A model generated the notes under the pieces. It saw only the letters and a program-made list of their open reading frames with translations, ran no database searches and had not been told where the DNA came from. From the NCBI GenBank assembly GCA_946480815.1, contig CAMLLB010000013.1, positions 17,840 through 81,839 of the forward strand: a stretch of DNA of 64,000 nucleotides, read 5' to 3'. Below are positions 1 through 8,443 of this stretch, piece by piece. The DNA comes from an uncultured Flavobacteriales bacterium. Lineage in GTDB: Bacteria > Bacteroidota > Bacteroidia > Flavobacteriales > Crocinitomicaceae. The position numbers were made by a program, and so were the translations under genes. Position 1 is the first letter of the stretch. The number at the start of each line of letters is the position of its first letter.

Positions 1-770
1 ATGGCATTTCGTAAACTTCCCCCGTCCAAGGTACACAACTTCAAATCCACGGCAGATTTTACGTGTTTCAGTAATCGGTTCATCCATTTATTTGCATTCC
101 CTCTTCCCAGGTGAATATCCATTCCGGAATGTCCGCCCAACAATCCACGCAATTTGATCTCAAAGCAAACATAATTACCCGGCAAATCCTCGAAGCTGAT
201 TGCAGCTTTGGTATTGGTATCAATTCCGCCGGCACATCCGATCGATAATTCATCATCGTCTTCGGTATCCAGGTTCAACAGGATTGTTCCTGAAATGTTG
301 GACGCATCTACTTGCAAAGCTCCGGTCATTCCGGTTTCTTCATCAATTGTGAAAAGTGCTTCAATTGCAGGATGGGCAATATCCGTTGATTTCAAAACAG
401 CCATAATTGCAGCAACTCCGATCCCGTTATCAGCACCAAGTGTTGTTCCATTTGCCTTTACCCAATCACCATCCACCAACATTTCAATTCCCTGTGAATC
501 AAAATCAAAGATGGTATCGGAATTCTTCTGGTGAACCATATCCAAATGCGATTGCATCACAATGGTTTGTCTTCCTTCCATCCCCGGAGTTGCCGGTTTC
601 TTAATGATGACATTTCCTATATGATCCTGAATCGTTTCAAATCCTAACGATTTCCCAAAATTCATCATGAATTCGATTACGCGTTCTTCTTTTTTCGAAG
701 GTCGCGGCACTGCATTCAAATCAGCAAAATGATTCCACAATGCTTTCGGTTCTAAGTCTCTTACTTCCAT
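1..770 (-). CDS. pepD: Cytosol non-specific dipeptidase (aminoacyl-histidine dipeptidase), 3' end cut by window
   Basis: M20-family zinc dipeptidase that splits Xaa-His and other dipeptides in the cytoplasm. The ATG is at 770 and the frame is open to the window edge, so about 256 N-terminal residues are visible of a family that is usually near 480. The metal-site signatures are in order: SHLDMVH (H75, D77), GADNGIG (D114 bridging ligand), DEETG (E144/E145, general base and ligand) and LDTEDDDEL. The GGHSGMDIH segment that starts the lid domain follows. No SD or clear TAnnTTTG box is seen upstream. The C-terminal half and its last metal ligand lie outside the window. Confidence 0.93.
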   Translation of the reverse strand, partial: MEVRDLEPKALWNHFADLNAVPRPSKKEERVIEFMMNFGKSLGFETIQDHIGNVIIKKPATPGMEGRQTIVMQSHLDMVHQKNSDTIFDFDSQGIEMLVDGDWVKANGTTLGADNGIGVAAIMAVLKSTDIAHPAIEALFTIDEETGMTGALQVDASNISGTILLNLDTEDDDELSIGCAGGIDTNTKAAISFEDLPGNYVCFEIKLRGLLGGHSGMDIHLGRGNANKWMNRLLKHVKSAVDLKLCTLDGGSLRNA

Positions 771-843
771 ATTTTTAGTTATTAGGCAATTGCCATCAGC
801 CAATAGTAGAGAACCAAACTAATCACTATTGCCTATTTGGCTA

Positions 844-1059
844 TTAACTGTTACGAATATTCACTATCCTGTTGATGTATAATTCCTCCACTTTCGCACG
901 AGCCCATGGAGTTTTACGCAAAAACTTCAAGCTGGACTTCACACTGGGTTCATTGATAAAACAATTGATCGGGATGAGTTTCCCCAATCGCTCGAAACCA
1001 AATTCTTCCACCAATTCGGTCACCATACGCTCTAATGTTATTCCGTGCAGAGGATCCAT
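844..1059 (-). CDS. VF530-family (DUF2132) small protein
   Basis: A 71-aa protein matching the VF530/DUF2132 family, small helical proteins proposed to bind DNA. The diagnostic start MDPLHGITLE, then the FGFERLG and KTPWAR segments, fit the family across its full length, so it is complete. It lies 73 nt upstream of pepD on the same strand, possibly co-transcribed. The biological role of the family is not established. The family call rests on recognition of the conserved N-terminus and size. Confidence 0.82.
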   Translation of the reverse strand: MDPLHGITLERMVTELVEEFGFERLGKLIPINCFINEPSVKSSLKFLRKTPWARAKVEELYINRIVNIRNS

Positions 1060-1092
1060 CTTTTTGATAATTAAAGAAAGATTCGAATACTT

Positions 1093-1169
1093 CCCCCTTT
1101 GAAGGGGGATCGAGGGGGATGGTTATTGATCTCACAAGTCACCCTCCTTAATCCTCCCTCAAGGGAGGA
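1093..1169 (-). terminator. Pair of hairpins downstream of ettA (dispersed repeat-like)
   Basis: Two stem-loops lie between ettA and the VF530 gene: CCCCCTTTGAAGGGGG at 1093-1108 and TCCTCCCTCAAGGGAGGA at 1152-1169. They are in terminator position for ettA (minus strand) but lack a good U-tract. The first is followed by CGAGGGGGATGG and, at 1129-1138, ATCTCACAAG. That order of motifs recurs in the non-coding units near 58.85 and 60.54 kb, so this is probably a dispersed element doubling as a terminator. Confidence 0.45.
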
Positions 1170-1186
1170 AATCAAAATCCTCTTGA

Positions 1187-2869
1187 TTATACTAATTTTC
1201 TATATTTAATTCGCTTCGGCGCGGCATCTCCCAGGCGTTTGCGCTTATTTTCTTCGTATTCCGAATAAGATCCCTCAAACCATACAACCTGAGAATCTCC
1301 CTCGAATGCTAAAATATGCGTACAAATACGATCCAGGAACCAACGGTCGTGGGAAATAACTACCGCACAACCGGCAAAGCTTTCAATTCCTTCCTCCAGA
1401 GCACGTAAGGTATTCACATCGATGTCATTCGTAGGCTCATCAAGCAACAATACATTTGCTTCTGTCATCAAAGTCATCGCCAGGTGCAAACGATTTCGTT
1501 CACCACCGGAAAGTACTCCTACTTTTTTACTTTGATCGGAACCTGCAAAATTGAATTTCGACAGATAAGCGCGCGCATTGAACTTTTGATTTCCGATTTC
1601 AATGAATTCATTTCCTCCACCGATCACTTCGAAAACCGTTTTTTCCGGGGAAATGTCTTTATGTGTCTGGTCGACATACCCGATTTTCACTGTTTCTCCA
1701 ACTTTAAACTGCCCTTTATCGGGTTGCAATTCATTCATGATCATTTTGAAGATCGTTGTTTTACCGGCACCATTCGGTCCGATGATACCAACAATCCCTG
1801 CAGGCGGTAATTTGAAATTTAAATCGTCATACAACAATTTATCTCCGAAAGCTTTCATTACATGCTCCGCATCAATCACATTGTTCCCCAAACGAGGACC
1901 GTTCGGAATCGGAATTTCCAGTTTCACTTCCTTGTCCTTCATTTCTTCGGACATCATTTTATCGTAATTCTGGATACGAGCTTTGTTCTTCGCATGACGT
2001 CCTTTCGGATTCATACGCACCCACTCCAGCTCGCGTGCAAGCATTTTCTGACGTTTAGATTCTGTCTTTTCCTCTTCCTTCAGGCGATTTCCTTTTTGCT
2101 CCAACCAGGAAGAGTAATTTCCTTTCCATGGAATTCCTTCTCCGCGATCCAATTCCAGGATCCATCCAGCTACGTTATCCAGGAAGTAACGGTCGTGCGT
2201 TACCGCAATCACCGTTCCTTTATATTGTTGTAAGTGTTGCTCCAACCAGTCGATCGATTCCGCATCCAAGTGGTTAGTAGGCTCATCCAGCAATAAAATA
2301 TCCGGATTTTGCAATAATAAACGGCATAAAGCAACGCGACGTTTCTCTCCTCCGGAAAGTGTTTCGATCAATTGATCATCCGGCGGACAACGCAAAGCAT
2401 CCATTGCGCGTTCCAATTTATTGTCCAGTTCCCAGGCATCAACTGCATCAATCTTATCCTGTACTACTCCCTGACGTGCGATCAATTTATCCATTTTATC
2501 AGGATCATTCAAGACTTCCTCATCCATGAAAGCAGCATTGATCTCTTCGTATTCTTTCAGAACATCTACAATATCCTGAACTCCTTCCATCACCACTTCC
2601 TTCACTGTCTTTTTCAAATCCAATTCCGGTTCCTGTGGCAAATATCCAACGGTATAACCCGGTGAGAAGACCACATCACCCTGGTAGGATTTATCCAATC
2701 CGGCAATAATCTTCATTACAGTAGATTTTCCGGAACCATTCAAACCAATGATCCCGATTTTTGCACCATAGAAAAATGACAGGTAAATGTTTTTAATAAT
2801 TTGTTTTCCTTGTGGAGTTACTTTGGAAACTCCGACCATGGAAAATATGATTTTCTTATCGTCAGACAT
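1187..2869 (-). CDS. ettA: ABC-F protein, energy-dependent translational throttle EttA
   Basis: Duplicated ABC ATPase without membrane segments. EttA binds the ribosomal E site and gates the first elongation step according to the ATP/ADP ratio. With the ATG at 2869 it is 560 aa (a TTG two codons earlier is less likely), the family length of about 555. Domain 1 has Walker A GLNGSGKST (about residues 42-50), signature LSGGEKRR and Walker B LLLDEPTNHLD. The interdomain linker is rich in charged residues (KNKARIQNYDKM). Domain 2 has GPNGAGKTT, LSGGERNR and LLLDEPTNDID. A TAnnTTTG box at 2888-2895 predicts a short leader of about 15 nt. Confidence 0.95.
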   Translation of the reverse strand: MSDDKKIIFSMVGVSKVTPQGKQIIKNIYLSFFYGAKIGIIGLNGSGKSTVMKIIAGLDKSYQGDVVFSPGYTVGYLPQEPELDLKKTVKEVVMEGVQDIVDVLKEYEEINAAFMDEEVLNDPDKMDKLIARQGVVQDKIDAVDAWELDNKLERAMDALRCPPDDQLIETLSGGEKRRVALCRLLLQNPDILLLDEPTNHLDAESIDWLEQHLQQYKGTVIAVTHDRYFLDNVAGWILELDRGEGIPWKGNYSSWLEQKGNRLKEEEKTESKRQKMLARELEWVRMNPKGRHAKNKARIQNYDKMMSEEMKDKEVKLEIPIPNGPRLGNNVIDAEHVMKAFGDKLLYDDLNFKLPPAGIVGIIGPNGAGKTTIFKMIMNELQPDKGQFKVGETVKIGYVDQTHKDISPEKTVFEVIGGGNEFIEIGNQKFNARAYLSKFNFAGSDQSKKVGVLSGGERNRLHLAMTLMTEANVLLLDEPTNDIDVNTLRALEEGIESFAGCAVVISHDRWFLDRICTHILAFEGDSQVVWFEGSYSEYEENKRKRLGDAAPKRIKYRKLV

Positions 2870-2887
2870 ATTCAATTTTTAGCAAAA

Positions 2888-2895
2888 CAAAGATA
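2888..2895 (-). promoter_or_regulatory. -7 box of ettA promoter
   Basis: TATCTTTG on the minus strand fits the Bacteroidota TAnnTTTG element, 18 nt before the ettA ATG. No clear TTG partner is seen at the usual distance, so this is a weaker match than others in the window. Confidence 0.45.
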
Positions 2896-2943
2896 ACATT
2901 CCAGCGGAAAAAACGATCTCATTTCAGAGGAGATAAAACAAAA

Positions 2944-2973
2944 AAGAGTCTCTGCAAAACACAAAGACTCTTT
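2944..2973 (-). terminator. Rho-independent terminator of the 4.4-3.0 kb membrane-protein operon
   Basis: On the minus strand AAAGAGTCT, a 12-nt loop, AGACTCTTT and then TTTGTTTT form a 9-bp stem with a U-tract, 22 nt after the stop of the gene ending at 2996. Confidence 0.75.
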
Positions 2974-2995
2974 CTATTCAAATTAATTTCGTTCG

Positions 2996-3436
2996 CTAAA
3001 ACATCCGATCCACTCCAACCCCGACCAGGACGAAAATATAAACGATATAAAGTGCAATCAGTACAATGGTATAAATTCCCATGAACTTAAATAAAGACTT
3101 CAAATTTTGGATCCCGTAATCGAATTCACCCTGCTTAGTTGAATTCAGTCCTTTTTCAGTTGAACCCGCAAAACGGATCAGGTAGAGTGACGGGAATATC
3201 ATCACGATAGTTAGTCCGATATACACGACAGCCATCAGCATCAGTAAAGGGATACCGCTGGCAAGTGATGAAACGAGCAAAATTAGTGAAGCAATTGCCA
3301 TAAAACCGGTAAAAACGAACCCGATAATTGCCAGGAAGCGTGCCCACTTTGCCGCTGTAATTAAATTTTCTTTGATTGAATTGTTGATTTTTAATTTATC
3401 GGAATCCAATTCAATGTCTCGATCTAAAGTATCCAT
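2996..3436 (-). CDS. DUF5362-like membrane protein
   Basis: A 146-aa integral membrane protein of unknown function. A charged N-terminus of about 30 residues is followed by four hydrophobic segments (about residues 33-60, 62-82, 84-102 and 118-140). The pattern of paired N-terminal segments, a short polar stretch with STEKGLNSTKQGEFDYGI and a last helix matches the DUF5362 family in Bacteroidota. It is the last gene of a three-gene unit and starts 7 nt after the upstream gene ends. A terminator follows at 2944-2973. The family assignment is by resemblance only. Confidence 0.7.
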   Translation of the reverse strand: MDTLDRDIELDSDKLKINNSIKENLITAAKWARFLAIIGFVFTGFMAIASLILLVSSLASGIPLLMLMAVVYIGLTIVMIFPSLYLIRFAGSTEKGLNSTKQGEFDYGIQNLKSLFKFMGIYTIVLIALYIVYIFVLVGVGVDRMF

Positions 3437-3443
3437 AATTGTG

Positions 3444-3911
3444 TTAATCTAATAAGTCAGTAGCGCTTGAAATTCTCACACCCCCATTTGCTTTTGGAAG
3501 TGTTCTCAGCATTCTTTTATACTGAGCCATTTTAACCCAAAAAATAATCCCTATTACGATAAACCCGATCAACGCTAAAATGTTCAGGAAAGGGATAATC
3601 ATACAGCAAATTAAAATCGGAAGCACAATTCCCAGTGATTTCCCATAATCTCCCGGTTGCGGGTTGTTACGGGCATCAAATTCATTCTCTAAGCTGCGGG
3701 CAATTCGCGGATATAACATAAACGGATAAATCACAGCTCCATAAAACGGAATAAAAAGCATCCAAACAAATCCGGGATGAACCTGTCTGTGTTTCGGATC
3801 AACCTCTTTTAATAAATCCATCAGGTTTTTAACATAAAGTACACTTGCCGTAATACTTCCTCCAAGGATTAAAAGATAAAGAAAGACAATGATAATAACC
3901 AGACCTGCCAT
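3444..3911 (-). CDS. Small integral membrane protein, unknown function
   Basis: A 155-aa protein starting directly with a membrane helix (about residues 2-28). It then has a polar region with PKHRQVHPGFVW, a helix near 48-65, a charged stretch carrying NEFDARNNPQPGDYGKS, and a long hydrophobic hairpin (about 91-130). It lacks catalytic-looking motifs. It lies 46 nt after the upstream membrane protein gene and 7 nt before the DUF5362-like gene, so the three are probably one operon. I do not recognise the family with certainty. Confidence 0.7.
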   Translation of the reverse strand: MAGLVIIIVFLYLLILGGSITASVLYVKNLMDLLKEVDPKHRQVHPGFVWMLFIPFYGAVIYPFMLYPRIARSLENEFDARNNPQPGDYGKSLGIVLPILICCMIIPFLNILALIGFIVIGIIFWVKMAQYKRMLRTLPKANGGVRISSATDLLD

Positions 3912-3957
3912 AAGTAAAATAGTATTAAATTATTAAGTAAGCCTGCTAAAATAGAAA

Positions 3958-4425
3958 TTAAAAATCAGTTGAAATTGGTTTCCGGGACAATTTATTCATC
4001 TCCACTGCATAAACAACAACAAATGCAATGGATAAGCAATTCCACAACAAACCGAAAAAGACCCCTGAACCTAAACTTTTGGTTAAACTGATCACCATAT
4101 AAACTGAAAAAATGATCGGTGGAATTTGTCCTGCGCAATAGATCCAGAATCCCCAACGCTTGAGACGAAACATGAAAAATGCTCCCAAGGCACACAATAC
4201 CGGGAAAACCAACCAATCCAGGAAGTACCAGGCTCCTGAATACTTATCGGTATCAGCAAATGCTTTAACAAGATCCGAACTAAAAAAACTGATTGTACTC
4301 AATATGAATGGAATTCCGCACCCTACCCAAGTGAGAATACATACAACTGTCAGTACAATGGACCTTCTGTTCTTCAACTGAACCTCCAGACTATCAACCG
4401 CTTCTTCTGTCCGCCAATTTTCCAT
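3958..4425 (-). CDS. Four-helix membrane protein, unknown function
   Basis: A 155-aa protein with a cytosolic N-terminus of about 20 residues (RTEEAVDSLEVQLKNRR) and four predicted membrane helices (about 22-48, 65-85, 92-115 and 120-145). The C-terminal tail is polar. It is probably the first gene of the unit running down to 2996, because a strong terminator (4455-4483) separates it from the gene upstream. No function can be deduced from sequence. Confidence 0.7.
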   Translation of the reverse strand: MENWRTEEAVDSLEVQLKNRRSIVLTVVCILTWVGCGIPFILSTISFFSSDLVKAFADTDKYSGAWYFLDWLVFPVLCALGAFFMFRLKRWGFWIYCAGQIPPIIFSVYMVISLTKSLGSGVFFGLLWNCLSIAFVVVYAVEMNKLSRKPISTDF

Positions 4426-4454
4426 TCAAATAAGTTTCTCTAAAATAAAAAAAA

Positions 4455-4483
4455 TCCCTGTCTCGGTTGAACCGAGACAGGGA
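4455..4483 (-). terminator. Strong intrinsic terminator
   Basis: A near-perfect stem: TCCCTGTCTCGG on one side and CCGAGACAGGGA on the other, with a 5-nt loop. On the minus strand it runs into TTTTTTTTATTTT. It lies 40 nt after the stop of the gene ending at 4524 and isolates it from the next gene. Confidence 0.88.
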
Positions 4484-4523
4484 CTTAAACATATTCGTTT
4501 CAAAAAAATTGAATCACATGTTA

Positions 4524-4925
4524 TTACATGTCATTCAACTCTTTTTGCATTCCGTCTTTGAAAGCATCTCTCATTTCGTTAGAAAGATCTCCTGACATAG
4601 AAGCAGCAGCAGCCATTCCCATAGTCAAAATGATCGCCCAAACTGTACCAACGATACCGATGATCATACCTGCGATAGCAAGACCTCTTTTACCACCAGT
4701 TTTTTTCAATTTGCCCATTGCCATAACACACAATACGACACTTACGATGTTAACAACCAACCAAAGGTACATCAACCATCCTGATCCACCCAAACCGATA
4801 GATACGATAGCAATACCTGCCATTACGTTGTTTAATAAAAATGCTGCTAAAGCAAGGACGAATCCTGTTACCGCCATTCCTTTACCTTGAGGAGCTGATG
4901 TTGTTGCGTCTAAATTTTCTGACAT
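4524..4925 (-). CDS. DUF4190-like small membrane protein
   Basis: A 133-aa protein. A polar N-terminus with APQGKGMAVTGFVL leads into four hydrophobic stretches. The third and fourth are separated by KKTGGKRGLAIAGMIIG, the repeated GlyAla-rich pattern of DUF4190-type proteins. The C-terminus is a soluble acidic/basic tail (about 30 residues, with NEMRDAFKDGMQKELNDM). It is monocistronic, judged by the following terminator. Function is unknown; the family name is by resemblance. Confidence 0.7.
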   Translation of the reverse strand: MSENLDATTSAPQGKGMAVTGFVLALAAFLLNNVMAGIAIVSIGLGGSGWLMYLWLVVNIVSVVLCVMAMGKLKKTGGKRGLAIAGMIIGIVGTVWAIILTMGMAAAASMSGDLSNEMRDAFKDGMQKELNDM

Positions 4926-5190
4926 AATTATAAATTTTGAGTTACTCGGCGAAAATAATATCTTTATTCATAGATTCAGCACTATTGTTAAAAAAAGTGA
5001 ATATTTTTTTATTCAACGTTTTTAGTTAATAACCTTGAAAAAGTCTATATCCATCAGTGTTTCAGGGCCTGTAACCGACTAAAAAAGCAATTACTGAAAT
5101 TCTCAATAAAAAGGTTGTTAACAATCTGCTTAGGTAAAAAGATGTTGTTATTTTAATTAACACAAGCTGTTTTTGTTAAAATTTAATATT

Positions 5191-5811
5191 ATGAAAAGTC
5201 TGGCCCTGTATTTCGGAGCACTGTTAATGGTTCTTACTTTTTCTTGTAAGAAGAAGAATTTAAAGTATGTGATTAAAGGAACTATTTCCGATTCATCGTT
5301 CAATGTTCCGTTATCCGGAGCTAAGGTTACCATTTATGTTACCACTACTTCAAATACTACTCCGGTCCAAAAAGTATCTTTAACAACAGACGCAAGCGGT
5401 AACTATTCCTATGAATTGGAGCGTGAAAAACTCCAGAGTGTTATTATATCAGTTGATAAGAACAATTACTTCAGTGATGGAACTACGACTACATTGGATA
5501 ATTTGTCCCTGGATGATGACAATGTATTCAGTTATAACCTGTATGCAAAATCCTGGGTACGGCTTCATTTTGTGAGTGACGGGACCAAAACAATTAAATA
5601 TTATAAACAGATTGGAAAAAACGGGTGCGCTGAGTGTTGTCCGACCGGTGAAATGCAGCTGACCAATGTAATTGACCAAAGTGTTTACTGCATCAATAAT
5701 GGGAATACACAATACCAGATTTATTATGATGTTCAAGGTACGACAGACAACGGGACATTGAGTGTGAATACAGTGCCTTTTGACACGACGGAGATTTTGA
5801 TTTCTTATTAA
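5191..5811 (+). CDS. Lipoprotein with a carboxypeptidase-regulatory-like (CNA-B-like) domain
   Basis: A 206-aa secreted lipoprotein. The signal peptide MKSLALYFGALLMVLTFSC ends in a lipobox with Cys at residue 19, followed by KKK. Residues about 26-105 read like a CarboxypepD_reg/Cna-B beta-sandwich (YVIKGTISD...PLSGAKVTIYV...TDASGNYSYEL). The C-terminal part carries a CAECC cluster. The frame also opens at a TTG six codons earlier, but the ATG at 5191 gives a clean signal peptide. It is followed by a long non-coding repeat array. Substrate or partner is unknown. Confidence 0.8.
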   Translation: MKSLALYFGALLMVLTFSCKKKNLKYVIKGTISDSSFNVPLSGAKVTIYVTTTSNTTPVQKVSLTTDASGNYSYELEREKLQSVIISVDKNNYFSDGTTTTLDNLSLDDDNVFSYNLYAKSWVRLHFVSDGTKTIKYYKQIGKNGCAECCPTGEMQLTNVIDQSVYCINNGNTQYQIYYDVQGTTDNGTLSVNTVPFDTTEILISY

Positions 5812-5873
5812 GGTTTTTGGTTGTTAATAATTTTACTAAATTGCTTGAGGTGAAACCAGGCTTATTATCTGCT

Positions 5874-6432
5874 GATTGTAAACCATTTAGTTAACTTATT
5901 TAAGAATCGCCTGCATTTGCATCCTCCCCAGTTACTGCACTTACTGGTTGCTACCTTTAGCTATTCCGATAAGGTATCAGGACGTATACAAAAGAGTTTG
6001 ATCGAATCACCTGACAATTGTCGGTTGTAAACCATTTAGTTAACTTGCTTACTAAAAATAGTTTGTGCATCTGCCTCAGTTACTAACCTCTTAGCCATCC
6101 CAATAAGATATCAGAACATTTACAAAAGAGTTTGATCGAGTCACCTGTCAATTGCCGGTTGTAAACCATTTAGTTAACTTGCTTACTAAAAATAGTCTAT
6201 GCATCTGCCTCAGTTACTAACCCAACCCTTTTAACTATCCCGATAAGATATCAGAACATTTACAAAAGAGTTTGATCGAGTCACCAATTGTCGGTTGTAA
6301 ACCATTTAGTTAACTTGCTTACCAAAAATAGTTTGTGCAGGAGCAACTGGAAACATGGCAGCTTATACTTCCCGGTACTCACCTGCTTGCCGGTTATAAA
6401 CCATTTAGTTATCCCGATAGCTATCTGGATGT
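5874..6432. repeat. Non-coding tandem repeat array, about 135-nt period
   Basis: This fills the gap between the lipoprotein gene and the helicase terminator. The core TGTAAACCATTTAGTTAAC starts at 5877, 6026, 6160 and 6296, and a degenerate copy (TATAAACCATTTAGTTATC) starts at 6395. The spacings are 149, 134, 136 and 99 nt. Between cores the units share CTTGCTTACTAAAAATAGT, TCTGCCTCAGTTACTAAC, GATATCAGAACATTTACA and AAAGAGTTTGATCGAGTCACC. No stable reading frame spans the units. The outer units are more diverged than the inner ones, as expected for an array growing from the middle. Function is unknown. Confidence 0.9.
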
Positions 6433-6458
6433 TAATAAATACTCCGGGACAACAAAAA

Positions 6459-6480
6459 AGGGCGGAAAATTTTCCGCCCT
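6459..6480 (-). terminator. Intrinsic terminator of the helicase gene
   Basis: The perfect 11-bp inverted repeat AGGGCGGAAAA / TTTTCCGCCCT is followed on the minus strand by TTTTTTGTTG, starting 17 nt after the helicase stop codon. Confidence 0.9.
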
Positions 6481-6497
6481 TACTGTTTTCATATAAT

Positions 6498-8036
6498 TTA
6501 ATTATTCTCTGCTTCAGCTTCCGCTTCAATCTCATCAAACTTCATTCTGATTTCCTGGCGTAACTGACGATTGTACGTTTCCATCAGGTATTTGAAGTAA
6601 TTCGGAGTACTTTTTGCAATACACTTCGTATACGTTTTCAATCGGTGCTCAATATGATCCTGAAGTGCATCCACAATTTGAATGGCATCATCCAGATCTC
6701 TTGTTTTTCTTACAATTCCTTCACAGTGATTTGTCAAAGAAAGGTCTACGGCCAGCTTTCCCTTCTCCCCTTTGTCCAGACAATCGTAATATACATCACG
6801 AATACTGAATTCTTCAAGGAAATTAGTGTCAACCAATTGTTCCATGTGACGTGGAAACTCAAATTCAACTTCAAATTCCAGGTCATCATCCTCGCTTAAA
6901 CGGGACTCCAGGAACCGATCCGGAAAACGGAAAGCATCCTGCCAGTTGATGTAATCCTGCCACAATCCGAAACGACGAACATTGTTCCCCAAATCAATTA
7001 ACTTAAAGTTGGATTTATTTGGTAAACGACGTGATCCACGACCAATCATCTGATGATATAAGGTCAATGAACGTGTTGCACGATTCAAAATAATCGTTTC
7101 AACCGTTGGCTCATCGAAACCGGTAGTCAAAATTCCTACCGATGTCAAAATAGCATCTTTTGTTGTTTTGAACCAGGATAACACATCTTTTCGGTCTTTA
7201 TCTGAAAAGGTAGAATCCAGGTGACGGATCTTATACCCTCTTTTCTTGAATGTCTCTTCTACCCGCAGGGAAGTTTCAATACCGGAATTGAAAATAAGTG
7301 TTTTGTCACCTACAGCCACTTCCTCGTATGCAAACAACAATTTCTCCTGCATGAAGTAATTTCCATAAACCGTTTCGGAAGAGCTTACTGTAAAATCACC
7401 ATTGGTACCGATTTTTAACCCATGCAGGTTCACGTCATATGTGAACGTTTCCGCATCAGACAAATAACCGCCTTGAATTAATGAAGCAATGCTTTCACCA
7501 ACCAGTAATTTGTTGTAATGATCGTTTAATGGGAGTGCTTTATTGGAGCTCAGCGGTGTAGCAGTTACTCCAAGGATATTTGCCCCGGAATAATATTGGA
7601 AAATCTTTCTGAAACTGTTGTAATGCGCTTCATCCACGATTACCAAACCAACTCCATCCACGAAATTTTCATTTTCCTGTAAACGGTTGTTCAATGTTTC
7701 AACCATCGCTATATAACACGGATGGTGTTCTTCATCGATCAGGTTCTTCACATCACTGGAAATAACCTTATTGGAAATTCCGATCGCATTTAATTGCTTG
7801 GAAGTTTGTACGGATAATTCAATGCGGTGAGTCAGGATCAATACTTTTTTCTGATAACGCTCAATATAACTCTTCGCTACTTCAGAAAAGATCACGGTTT
7901 TACCGCCTCCTGTCGGAAGTTGGAATAGCAGATTATAATCAGAACCATTTTTATCCAGTTCATCTATGATTGCATTTACAGTCTTTTCCTGAAACGGATA
8001 TAATTTCTTTGCTTGAAACAGCTCTTCGTCGATCAT
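6498..8036 (-). CDS. Superfamily 2 DEAD/DEAH-box helicase (RadD-like)
   Basis: A 512-aa SF2 helicase with the two RecA-like folds of the ResIII/Helicase_C type: Q-like PFQEKTVNAI, Walker A PTGGGKT (41-47), DEAH (135-138), TATP motif III and the motif VI stretch HQMIGRGSRR. No nuclease, HNH or methylase domain is attached and no restriction genes are adjacent. It is therefore more like the DNA-repair helicases of the RadD group than a type I or III restriction subunit. The C-terminal 130 residues are acidic with a coiled character and end in EAEAEAENN. It has its own promoter (8056-8086) and terminator. Confidence 0.88.
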   Translation of the reverse strand: MIDEELFQAKKLYPFQEKTVNAIIDELDKNGSDYNLLFQLPTGGGKTVIFSEVAKSYIERYQKKVLILTHRIELSVQTSKQLNAIGISNKVISSDVKNLIDEEHHPCYIAMVETLNNRLQENENFVDGVGLVIVDEAHYNSFRKIFQYYSGANILGVTATPLSSNKALPLNDHYNKLLVGESIASLIQGGYLSDAETFTYDVNLHGLKIGTNGDFTVSSSETVYGNYFMQEKLLFAYEEVAVGDKTLIFNSGIETSLRVEETFKKRGYKIRHLDSTFSDKDRKDVLSWFKTTKDAILTSVGILTTGFDEPTVETIILNRATRSLTLYHQMIGRGSRRLPNKSNFKLIDLGNNVRRFGLWQDYINWQDAFRFPDRFLESRLSEDDDLEFEVEFEFPRHMEQLVDTNFLEEFSIRDVYYDCLDKGEKGKLAVDLSLTNHCEGIVRKTRDLDDAIQIVDALQDHIEHRLKTYTKCIAKSTPNYFKYLMETYNRQLRQEIRMKFDEIEAEAEAENN

Positions 8037-8055
8037 TTGTTAAAAAAAGGGCTTA

Positions 8056-8086
8056 CAAAAGTACGGTTCTTTTAAGGATTTACAAA
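8056..8086 (-). promoter_or_regulatory. Promoter of the helicase gene
   Basis: On the minus strand TTTG (8083-8086), 19 nt, then TACTTTTG (8056-8063): both Bacteroidota promoter elements at the expected distance. The -7 box ends 19 nt before the ATG. Confidence 0.7.
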
Positions 8087-8326
8087 CAGGCTGACTCAAA
8101 TATTCTCATAATTTTATTTAAACGGCTCATTTTTCGTCCTTCAGGTAATCCGGATATCCGAACAACCAACATTCCAAGGTCTGAATATCCCCCGGATCTG
8201 AATATATTCATAACTCATTTTTCCTTTAATTATTATCTCACACAATAAAATCACCTATTAAGACATTTTAATAAATGAGCCCCATTAGTGGCATATTAAT
8301 TGAGTAAGTTTAATAAAACGAAAGTC

Positions 8327-8443
8327 ATGAAAACAAAAACGATAAAAGAGAAAAAACAAAGCAGCTCAAAAAGTTTTGACAAGGCTTTGATCCATTTAGG
8401 GATCCATTACCCGGTCCAGCCGATTGTGATTAAAAAAGCTTAA
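8327..8443 (+). CDS. Possible 38-aa basic microprotein
   Basis: A short open frame with a clean ATG and TAA. It encodes a very basic 38-residue peptide: MKTKTIKEKKQSSSKSF, then DKALIHLGIHYPV, ending in VIKKA. It lies alone in a 400-nt gap and its stop overlaps the stop of the convergent receptor gene by two bases. A degenerate box TAAGTTTA lies 15 nt upstream. The Lys/Ser-rich start followed by a short hydrophobic motif resembles small flavobacterial hypothetical proteins, but no family is recognised. It could be chance. Confidence 0.4.
   Translation: MKTKTIKEKKQSSSKSFDKALIHLGIHYPVQPIVIKKA

Noticed and set aside
1187..2869. ABC transporter
   Set aside because: Two ABC domains without membrane segments and with the ABC-F linker mark a translation factor.
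5874..6432. CRISPR array
   Set aside because: Repeats are about 19 nt core in 135-nt units with conserved spacers; no cas genes; units are tandem copies, not repeat-spacer.
6498..8036. Restriction-modification system
   Set aside because: The helicase has no nuclease or methylase domain and no partner genes next to it.
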